Source: an uncultured Eubacterium sp. (lineage in GTDB: Bacteria; Bacillota; Clostridia; Lachnospirales; Lachnospiraceae). Taken from it: a DNA stretch of 5,969 nucleotides. The notes beneath the pieces were generated by a model. It ran no database searches and was not told the DNA's origin. It was given only the letters and a program-made list of their open reading frames with translations. This document shows, one piece after another, positions 1 to 4,722 of the stretch. The stretch is taken from positions 1 to 5,969 of the forward strand of contig URAI01000125.1 in the NCBI GenBank assembly GCA_900545725.1, written 5' to 3'. The translations under genes and the position numbers were made by a program. The number at the start of each line of letters is the position of its first letter. Positions within the stretch are counted from its first letter, which is position 1.

Positions 1-71
1 TAAAATTCCCAATACAATCCGCCACTTCCCCACTACACCCCGTATTTCAACAAATGGTCAACAAATCACAA
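1..71 (-). promoter_or_regulatory. Possible promoter with G-rich repeat boxes for a gene beyond the left edge
   Basis: No gene is visible between the J-protein stop and the left edge. On the minus strand there is a -35-like TTGACC (56-61), an 18-base gap and a -10-like TGTAGT (32-37). These run into purine-rich boxes: GTGGGGAA (26-33), GTGGCGGA (18-25) and a later ATTGGG (8-13). The first two are adjacent with a period of 8. Such GTGGG-type boxes just after a promoter recall the operator of the cell-division regulator MraZ. That is an inference from pattern alone; box spacing differs from the 10-base period known in Escherichia coli. No hairpin terminator for the J-protein gene is seen here. 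Confidence 0.35.
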
Positions 72-881
72 TTAATAGTAGTAACGGTTTCCACCACCGC
101 AGCATAATCCACTGCCACAGCAGAGATTACATATGAGATTAAGAAGTATAAGCCTGAAACAAAGATTACCTGTTCCCTGTGCAGGACGTCCATATTGCTG
201 ACCCATTCCTGAATACCACTGTCCTCCGCTTTGTAATGTTCTATACAGATTCTGATACATGGAATTATCAGGATCCATCTCAACAGCTTTTCTTGCATAT
301 TCTAATGCTGTCGCCTGATTCCCTTTACCGGAATTAGCCTGTGCAGCATAAAAATACCATCTCGCATCCCTGTCTACAATTCCATTAAGAACGTTAACAG
401 CCTCATCAAAGCTACCATTTCTTATATAATTAGCCGCTGCTTTAAGGTGCATGCTTGTAGGGTCATTTCCCATATCAGGACCTGCTCCATTATATCCACC
501 CTGTGAACCTCCATAGTAGCCGCCAAAACCAAACGGACCAAATCCCCAGAAGCCTCCAAAATCCCCCTGTCCGGAATTCTGCCTGTCCCCATCATAGCCG
601 TAGCCTTGTCCATTACCATAGTAACTGCCTGACTGTGAATATCCCCCATTGGAATATCCGCCCTGTCCATAACCGCCTTGTGTATAACCTCCCTGTCTTT
701 CCTTCATTATCTGGTTATACGCCTGCTGGACCGTCTTAAACATCTCCTCAGCCTGTGCTTTATTAGGATTGTTAATATTGGCATCAGGATGGTACTTACG
801 GCTTAACTTTCTATATGCTTTTTTAATGTCCTCATCAGAGGCATCTCTTGATACCCCAAGAATACTATACGGATCTGTCAA
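72..881 (-). CDS. J-domain (DnaJ-like) protein with Gly/Tyr-rich linker, TPR-like repeats and Cys-rich tail
   Basis: This is a probable Hsp70 (DnaK) co-chaperone, 269 residues from the chosen TTG start. The J domain covers about residues 3-62, with the HPD motif at 31-33 that stimulates the Hsp70 ATPase. A Gly/Tyr-rich linker (63-135) begins with tandem QGGY-type repeats. Residues 143-215 look like two TPR helical pairs. The tail (239-269) is hydrophobic and holds all six cysteines (241, 251, 254, 255, 260, 261). The DnaJ zinc-finger repeats and C-terminal substrate domains are absent, so it is not the housekeeping DnaJ. The frame stays open to an ATG at 923 and has another at 899, but AGGAG (889-893) lies 7 bases before TTG 881-879, and the protein then begins MTDPYSILG. 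It overlaps the end of the DUF5685 gene by 17 bases, so coupled translation is likely. The client is unknown. Confidence 0.88.
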   Translation of the reverse strand: MTDPYSILGVSRDASDEDIKKAYRKLSRKYHPDANINNPNKAQAEEMFKTVQQAYNQIMKERQGGYTQGGYGQGGYSNGGYSQSGSYYGNGQGYGYDGDRQNSGQGDFGGFWGFGPFGFGGYYGGSQGGYNGAGPDMGNDPTSMHLKAAANYIRNGSFDEAVNVLNGIVDRDARWYFYAAQANSGKGNQATALEYARKAVEMDPDNSMYQNLYRTLQSGGQWYSGMGQQYGRPAQGTGNLCFRLILLNLICNLCCGSGLCCGGGNRYYY

Positions 882-1716
882 CTTTATTCTCCTGTTCATT
901 TCGTTTTGCCCGGATTTGTTCAAAGCGTGTCCAGACTCCCGAATATATTATATTTCTAAGTATCTGTGCATCCTCTATTATTGGAAGCATTTCAAAATTT
1001 CTGGCACATTCTGCCATAATACAATTAAGTATTGAAGCACACATATCATCAAAACCATCGTCTGACATATGTGTCTTAAATACATTATAATTATTCTTTT
1101 TTATATCTGAATCAATATCTTCGTACGCATCTATAAGATATATAAATTTACCAAGGTTATATCCCATATGAAACAGCATATCTTTCCATTCATCATCATA
1201 TATCGCACATATAATCCCAAGTATATTGGCAAATGGATCTGCCGCCACATCTATATTTGTCTCATTACGCTTTTCAATCTCTGACAGTCTTAATAACTGT
1301 TCTTTAATCTTTTGTGCTTTATCAGGATATTTATCCATTATATGCATCGCAGCCTTTTTAAGACCTGATGCAAATATTCCCCTTGTTATCTTCTTTTCAT
1401 CTTCCCAGTCATCAAGACATTTATAATATGTCATAAGAATGTCCATATCCGCAACATATTCTGTAATCTGACTGAATCTGGTCTGATGCTTTCTTACCGG
1501 ATGGGCTGCACATTTTTCCTGTATATAAGTAATCCCTGGTTCATATAATCCGTTAAGCAGCATTACAAGAAATGTCATGTCATAGCTTATTGATATCTGG
1601 CCCTTAAACCCATAATTCTCCTTTAAGACATGACACAGTCCACAATAATATGAACGGTAAATGTCATACTCCTTAAATTTTAATTCAGGCTGGTTAATCA
1701 CAATATAACCATACAT
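865..1716 (-). CDS. DUF5685 family protein, possible relative of isoprenoid synthases
   Basis: This 283-residue protein has the features I associate with the DUF5685 family of Clostridia: an MYGYIVINQPELKFKEYD-type start and the motif RSYYCGLCHVLK at 21-32. No function is established. Two acidic motifs stand out. One is DDWEDE at 102-107. The other is DAYED at 196-200, followed by D204 and NNYN at 208-211. Order and spacing recall the two Mg-diphosphate-binding motifs of squalene/phytoene synthases, whose second motif is of the DxxED...GRxY type. This likeness is my inference. A CxxC (25, 28) and C69/H72 could bind metal. It is predicted mostly helical, and I see no signal peptide or clear membrane segment. 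ATG at 1716 is preceded by GGAGGG (1728-1733), 11 bases away, which is slightly long. It is the first gene of a unit with the J-protein and has a good promoter upstream. Confidence 0.85.
   Translation of the reverse strand: MYGYIVINQPELKFKEYDIYRSYYCGLCHVLKENYGFKGQISISYDMTFLVMLLNGLYEPGITYIQEKCAAHPVRKHQTRFSQITEYVADMDILMTYYKCLDDWEDEKKITRGIFASGLKKAAMHIMDKYPDKAQKIKEQLLRLSEIEKRNETNIDVAADPFANILGIICAIYDDEWKDMLFHMGYNLGKFIYLIDAYEDIDSDIKKNNYNVFKTHMSDDGFDDMCASILNCIMAECARNFEMLPIIEDAQILRNIIYSGVWTRFEQIRAKRNEQENKVDRSV
889..893 (-). promoter_or_regulatory. Shine-Dalgarno site that supports a TTG start for the J-protein
   Basis: AGGAG on the minus strand lies 7 bases before TTG at 881-879. The ATG codons at 899 and 923 have no comparable site at a usable distance. 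It lies inside the last codons of the DUF5685 gene, so ribosomes finishing that gene could restart here. Confidence 0.65.
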
Positions 1717-1755
1717 ATACCGGCATACCCTCCATAAAAATAAATCTAATACAAT

Positions 1756-1781
1756 AAAGAGCCTGTATAAACAAGCTCTTT
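1756..1781 (-). terminator. Stem-loop between the small gene and the DUF5685 gene
   Basis: AAAGAGC (minus, 1781-1775) pairs perfectly with GCTCTTT (1762-1756). Inside this, after one mismatch, TGT pairs with ACA around a 4-base loop. The sequence after it is T-rich but broken (ATTGTATT), so it is a weak terminator at best. The predicted transcription start of the DUF5685 promoter (about 1776) falls within the 5' arm. The full hairpin would therefore form mainly in read-through RNA from the upstream gene. Confidence 0.4.
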
Positions 1782-1782
1782 A

Positions 1783-1811
1783 ATAATATAACATGTTTAA
1801 TTGTCCGTCAA
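1783..1811 (-). promoter_or_regulatory. Sigma-A-type promoter of the DUF5685/J-protein unit
   Basis: The -35 is TTGACG (1806-1811) and the -10 is TATTAT (1783-1788), separated by exactly 17 bases. Each box matches the consensus at 5 of 6 positions. Transcription would start near 1776, giving a leader of about 60 bases before the ATG at 1716. Confidence 0.7.
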
Positions 1812-1827
1812 TCTGACCCTGAAATAT

Positions 1828-1857
1828 ATAATAAAATATTTATATACATTTTATTAT
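1828..1857 (-). terminator. AT-only inverted repeat after the 85-residue gene
   Basis: ATAATAAAAT (1848-1857, minus) and its exact complement (1828-1837) flank a 10-base loop, starting 16 bases after the stop codon at 1874. With no GC pairs and no clean T run it would be weak. It may only protect the 3' end, or be chance in very AT-rich DNA. Confidence 0.3.
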
Positions 1858-1873
1858 TTATAATATATTACCA

Positions 1874-2131
1874 TTACCTCTCCTTCTGCGGTTGACTGTA
1901 ATTATAGATATCCTCATAAGCATACGGCTGTTTAATATCCACTGTTCCATTTACCACAAGCCCCGTACAATCTCCGGCACTGCATGCATTAATATTATCA
2001 AGGTAATCGTCATCTGTCAGGTACATATCATAACAGTCCTCATCATATCCATCATAATCACCATATACACTTCGCTTTGGTGGAAATGAATATTCATCAT
2101 ACGAATCATCATAACCATAATTCTGATGCAT
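1874..2131 (-). CDS. Small acidic Tyr/Asp-rich protein of unknown function
   Basis: I do not recognise a named family for this 85-residue protein. It contains 15 Asp and 14 Tyr, about a third of the chain, mostly in residues 5-45 as YD, DY and DDDY clusters. A basic patch KR (19-20) breaks the acidic stretch. Residues 49-62 (ACSAGDCTGLVVNG) and YAYEDIYNY (70-78) form a more ordered-looking second half. From memory, small Lachnospiraceae proteins often carry a DCTGL motif followed by a YEDIY-like motif; this was not checked. There is no signal peptide or membrane segment. Coding is supported by the ATG at 2131 with AAAGGCGGGGG (2139-2149) ending 7 bases upstream, and by the biased composition. 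It is monocistronic, with the tRNA-Lys terminator upstream and a promoter for the next unit downstream. Confidence 0.72.
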   Translation of the reverse strand: MHQNYGYDDSYDEYSFPPKRSVYGDYDGYDEDCYDMYLTDDDYLDNINACSAGDCTGLVVNGTVDIKQPYAYEDIYNYSQPQKER

Positions 2132-2391
2132 ATTAAAACCCCCGCCTTTCTGCCATCCTAACCTTTTCCGCCTTATTTAATAAACTATAAACAGTTACGG
2201 AAATCTTATTTTTCTAAGTATCCATATCAGATGGCAAATATATTTTCCCCATATTTTAAACTATTATTTATATATGCTGTCAGATATTTAATAATACCAA
2301 TATTTATTACAGGAAAGCAAACAGACGGATGTGAAATCAGATATAAAATCAGATGTGAAATCAGATATAGAACTTATAGAATTATAAAAAG
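2132..2391. other. Gene-free stretch upstream of the 85-residue gene
   Basis: It holds the ribosome binding site of the 85-residue gene, a TATAGT -10-like box (2185-2190) without a convincing -35, and the 12-bp tandem repeat at 2328-2375. Open frames crossing it run into the tRNA gene on both strands and are not believable genes. No riboswitch is recognised. Confidence 0.5.
2328..2375. repeat. 12-bp tandem repeat, four units
   Basis: Four head-to-tail units fit GATRTRAAATCA: 2328-2339 and 2352-2363 are identical, 2340-2351 differs at two positions, and 2364-2375 is degenerate at its end. Units 1 and 2 together repeat as a 24-mer. The array lies between the tRNA terminator and the 85-residue gene, in non-coding DNA. 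Confidence 0.8.
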
Positions 2392-2437
2392 AAAAAAGCC
2401 CCACAACCCGGCTCATCGACCAAATCATAAGACTTTT
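2392..2437 (-). terminator. Two-level terminator of the first tRNA-Lys gene
   Basis: The outer stem is AAAAGTCT (2437-2430, minus) with GGGCTTTT (2401-2394), eight pairs including two G-U, followed by a T run. An inner stem pairs TTTGGT with GCCGGG. A competing short hairpin, AGCC with GGCT next to the T run, is also possible. It begins just after the tRNA 3' end. Confidence 0.75.
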
Positions 2438-2442
2438 GTAAG

Positions 2443-2515
2443 TGCGCCGCCAGGGGTTCGAACCCTGGACACCCTGATTAAGAGTCAGGTGCTCTACCAA
2501 CTGAGCTAGCGGCGC
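2443..2515 (-). tRNA. tRNA-Lys (anticodon CUU), copy 1
   Basis: This 73-base gene folds as a complete cloverleaf on the minus strand. The acceptor stem is GCGCCGC/GCGGCGC, the D arm is GCTC-AGTTGGTA-GAGC, and the anticodon arm is CCTGA-CTCTTAA-TCAGG. The variable loop is GTGTC and the T arm is CAGGG-TTCGAAC-CCCTG. The anticodon CTT (positions 34-36) reads the lysine codon AAG. The discriminator base is A. CCA is not encoded (CTT follows), so a CCA-adding enzyme is needed. It is identical to the copies at 4424-4496 and, as far as visible, 5918-5969. Confidence 0.97.
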
Positions 2516-2570
2516 TTATTCACTTATGTTATACCGTACACAAACAAGTACATCCGTAAACACAAGTGAT

Positions 2571-2599
2571 ATTATATATCAGCATTTTAAAAAATGCAA
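2571..2599 (-). promoter_or_regulatory. Promoter of tRNA-Lys copy 1
   Basis: The -35 is TTGCAT (2594-2599) and the -10 is a perfect TATAAT (2571-2576), with a 17-base spacer. A-tracts upstream (about 2602-2625) look like an UP element, as in stable-RNA promoters. Start near 2564 gives a 5' leader of about 49 bases to be removed by RNase P. An inverted repeat GCATTTT/AAAATGC (2582-2597) spans the -35 and spacer. Confidence 0.75.
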
Positions 2600-2669
2600 G
2601 CACTTTTTTATATTTTTTTAATATAGTTTATATTTTAAAAATTTCTTTTTTCTGAATACCGCCTTATAA

Positions 2670-3557
2670 TTACCTTTCTTCAAGCTTAGCTTTTATCTTT
2701 AATGCCGATGGCGTAATGGCAAGTCCACCCTCACTCGTTTCCTTAAGACATGCCGGCATATCATTTCCTATTCTTCTCATACTATCAATTACCTCATCTG
2801 GCTTAATTGCACTTCTAATTCCTGCCATTGCCATCTGTGATGAGCTTATTGCATTTACGGCACCTGCTGCATTTCTTTTAATACATGGTACCTCGACAAG
2901 ACCACATACCGGATCACAGGTAAGACCCAGCATATTTTTTAATGCAAGAGTCATCGCATGTACAATTGTTTCATTATCACCACCACACAGATATGCAAGC
3001 CCTGCCGCCGCCATTGCACTTGCCGAACCTATCTCTGCCTGACAGCCGCCTGATGCTCCTGCAATACTTGCATTTTCCGCAATAATCATTCCAAGACCGG
3101 CGGTAATAAACATTGCCTCAATTATCCTGTCTTCATTTACATTAAAGCATTGCTGGTATGAGATAAATACCGCCGGAATCACCCCGCATGATCCTGCTGT
3201 TGGTGCTGCCACAATTCTTTTCATACATGCATTAGACTCCCCCATCTTAAGAGCTTTTTCCATTGCAAGTGCTGTAAAATCACTGCAAAGGTTGGCACCC
3301 GTAGCATTAAATTTACTCATTCTTTCGCCATCTCCACCAGCCATCGTACTTGCAGACCTCAAATCCTTATCATAGTCCTTATCAGCCTGACACATGGCCC
3401 TATACATACTCCTCATCGTTTCAAAAGTTTTCTCTTCTGGAACCTGTCTTTCATCACAGTCAGCTTTCATTATAACTTTCCAGAAAGGAAGCTTTAATCT
3501 GTCACATATATCAAGCACATCCTGAACTGAATGATATACAATTGTATTATTTTCCAT
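2670..3557 (-). CDS. sdaAA: L-serine dehydratase, iron-sulfur-dependent, alpha subunit
   Basis: This is the catalytic chain of the [4Fe-4S] L-serine ammonia-lyase, which converts L-serine to pyruvate and ammonia in the cytoplasm with the beta chain encoded just upstream. Counting from the longer ATG at 3578 (302 residues), typical motifs are ATGANLCSD (92-100), PTAGSCGVIPA (126-136), GASGGCQAEIG (174-184), GLTCDPVCGLVEVPC (218-232) and KETSEGGLA near the end. By family knowledge C179, C221 and C232 hold the cluster. C225 replaces a small residue in the motif as I remember it. The length is normal for the split-subunit type. The ATG at 3578 overlaps the sdaAB stop as ATGA but has no nearby ribosome site. 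ATG at 3557 has GAGG (3564-3567) six bases before it and is preferred, giving 295 residues. No GC-rich terminator follows. Confidence 0.96.
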   Translation of the reverse strand: MENNTIVYHSVQDVLDICDRLKLPFWKVIMKADCDERQVPEEKTFETMRSMYRAMCQADKDYDKDLRSASTMAGGDGERMSKFNATGANLCSDFTALAMEKALKMGESNACMKRIVAAPTAGSCGVIPAVFISYQQCFNVNEDRIIEAMFITAGLGMIIAENASIAGASGGCQAEIGSASAMAAAGLAYLCGGDNETIVHAMTLALKNMLGLTCDPVCGLVEVPCIKRNAAGAVNAISSSQMAMAGIRSAIKPDEVIDSMRRIGNDMPACLKETSEGGLAITPSALKIKAKLEER

Positions 3558-3574
3558 ATTAATCCTCATTTCTG

Positions 3575-4231
3575 TCATATACTAAGATATGTCACCTTAT
3601 TTACTCCTTCAACATGCGACAGCCATTCTATTCCATCTTGTGGAATCTGCTGGTCACATTCAACAACCATAACCGCCTCTCCACCTCTTACAGAACGGTA
3701 CAACTGCATTGTTGCAATATTCACACCCTTGTGTGCAAGCATTGACGTAACCTCTGATACATGCCCCGGCTGGTCAAGATTATGGACAACAAGTGTTGGA
3801 TAATCCCCTGAAAAATTTGTCTCTATTCCATCAATCTGTGCTATATTAATTCTTGCACCACCTATCGACTCTCCTACAATCTCTAGCTGCTTACCTGATA
3901 TGCCTGTAAGAAATAACTGTACTGTATTAGGATGTGCATCCTTTAATACAGCCTCTCCAAATTCAAATTCCATTCCTTCTGCTTTAGCAATTTCAAAACT
4001 GTCCGGTATCCTTATATCATCTGTTTTCATTCCCAAAAGCCCTGCAACTATTGCTTTCTGTGTTCCGTGTCCCTTACCTGTTGCAAGAAACGAACCATAT
4101 AGATTAATTACCGCCTTTTTAACCGGTTCTCCAAGAAGTCTTTCCGATATATAACCTATCCTTACAGCTCCTGCCGTATGAGAGCTTGACGGTCCTACCA
4201 TGACCGGACCTATAATATCAAATATTCCCAT
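3575..4231 (-). CDS. sdaAB: L-serine dehydratase, iron-sulfur-dependent, beta subunit
   Basis: This is the partner of the alpha chain in L-serine dehydratase, 218 residues from the chosen start. The N-terminal serine dehydratase beta domain shows GPSSSHTAG (13-21) and ATGKGHGT (50-57), the signature motifs of this fold, plus SIGGARINI near 122-130. A C-terminal ACT domain (about 146-218) contains the LDQPGHVSEV motif; ACT domains usually sense amino acids, here probably serine, but a ligand is not shown by sequence. The frame is open to an ATG at 4273. ATG 4231 is chosen because GGAGGTGG (4238-4245) lies 6 bases before it and homologues begin near MGIFDIIGP. It is the first gene of the sdaAB-sdaAA operon. 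The promoter is unclear: AT-rich TATAAG near 4290 lacks a good -35. Confidence 0.96.
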   Translation of the reverse strand: MGIFDIIGPVMVGPSSSHTAGAVRIGYISERLLGEPVKKAVINLYGSFLATGKGHGTQKAIVAGLLGMKTDDIRIPDSFEIAKAEGMEFEFGEAVLKDAHPNTVQLFLTGISGKQLEIVGESIGGARINIAQIDGIETNFSGDYPTLVVHNLDQPGHVSEVTSMLAHKGVNIATMQLYRSVRGGEAVMVVECDQQIPQDGIEWLSHVEGVNKVTYLSI

Positions 4232-4237
4232 TATAAT

Positions 4238-4245
4238 CCACCTCC
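4238..4245 (-). promoter_or_regulatory. Strong Shine-Dalgarno site deciding the sdaAB start
   Basis: GGAGGTGG on the minus strand ends 6 bases before ATG 4231-4229. It excludes the in-frame ATG at 4273, which would add 14 residues not typical of the family. Confidence 0.85.
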
Positions 4246-4324
4246 GCAGGCTGTATAACTGCCACTTTGTCATATTACTTATATTATTATGTCCAAAGTT
4301 TTACATTTAAAGCTCTACATCCTG

Positions 4325-4368
4325 ATTTTAAATTTATATTTTAAATAAATAGCATTTTAAATTTATAT
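4325..4368. repeat. 15-bp direct repeat upstream of the sda operon
   Basis: ATTTTAAATTTATAT occurs at 4325-4339 and again, identical, at 4354-4368, with starts 29 bases apart. It lies between the tRNA terminator and the sdaAB start. The AT-only content makes chance possible. Confidence 0.55.
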
Positions 4369-4373
4369 AACAA

Positions 4374-4419
4374 AAAAAGTCTCCCAATCCGGCATCTTTG
4401 CCAAATCAAAAGACTTTTT
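4374..4419 (-). terminator. Two-level terminator of the second tRNA-Lys gene
   Basis: A perfect 9-pair outer stem, AAAAAGTCT (4419-4411, minus) with AGACTTTTT (4382-4374), runs into more T residues. Inside it TTTGGCA pairs with TGCCGGA around the loop AAGA. Sequence and design match the terminator of copy 1, with base changes that keep the inner pairing. Confidence 0.85.
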
Positions 4420-4423
4420 ACAG

Positions 4424-4496
4424 TGCGCCGCCAGGGGTTCGAACCCTGGACACCCTGATTAAGAGTCAGGTGCTCTACCAACTGAGCTAGCGGCGC
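4424..4496 (-). tRNA. tRNA-Lys (anticodon CUU), copy 2
   Basis: This is a 73-base cloverleaf identical base for base to the copy at 2443-2515, with anticodon CTT for codon AAG, discriminator A and no encoded CCA (CTG follows). It stands alone between ada and the sda operon with its own promoter and terminator. Confidence 0.97.
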
Positions 4497-4613
4497 TTAT
4501 ATTATCCGACAGTCATGTAATATGATTTAATGAATAATCTTTAATATTAAAAAAACAGATAATCATCTAATTATAAATCGATATTATTCCTACTGAACTT
4601 TAAGACGAATAAT

Positions 4614-4642
4614 ATAATACATTAAATATATGAAAATTGCAA
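4614..4642 (-). promoter_or_regulatory. Promoter of tRNA-Lys copy 2
   Basis: The -35 is TTGCAA (4637-4642) and the -10 is TATTAT (4614-4619), with a 17-base spacer. TGC precedes the -35, giving the same TGCTTGCA block as at copy 1, and A-tracts lie further upstream. Start near 4607 would give a leader of about 110 bases, long for a tRNA. A weaker promoter closer to the gene cannot be excluded. Confidence 0.65.
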
Positions 4643-4643
4643 G

Positions 4644-4722
4644 CATATTTTTATACAGATGCCAGCTATATTTTTACACACTATATTTTTGCACGCTATA
4701 TTTTTACACTATGTTTTTACAA
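4644..4722. repeat. 15-bp tandem repeat overlapping the end of ada
   Basis: On the plus strand the units are CTATATTTTTACACA (4666-4680), CTATATTTTTGCACG (4681-4695) and CTATATTTTTACAC (4696-4709). Degenerate units lie on both sides (4644-4658 and 4710-4722). The ada stop codon (4717-4719) falls in the last degenerate unit, and the other end adjoins the tRNA-Lys copy 2 promoter, so its phased A-tracts (minus strand) may act as an UP-like region. Confidence 0.85.

Noticed and set aside
47..298. Minus-strand open frame of 83 codons at the end of the J-protein gene
   Set aside because: It overlaps the TPR and Cys-rich tail of the J-protein in another frame and lacks a ribosome site.
2328..2375. 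CRISPR array
   Set aside because: Units are 12 bases with no spacers between them, so this is a plain tandem repeat.
2288..2500. Minus-strand open frame of 70 codons
   Set aside because: It begins inside the tRNA-Lys gene and passes through its terminator, so it is not a plausible protein gene.
2231..2509. Plus-strand open frame of 92 codons with repeated EIRY-like residues
   Set aside because: Its 3' part is the antisense of the tRNA-Lys gene and its repeats come from the 12-bp tandem array; there is no good ribosome site.
2716..3042. Plus-strand open frame of 108 codons opposite sdaAA
   Set aside because: It is antisense to a well-conserved enzyme and has no ribosome site; composition mirrors the alanine/glycine codons of the real gene.
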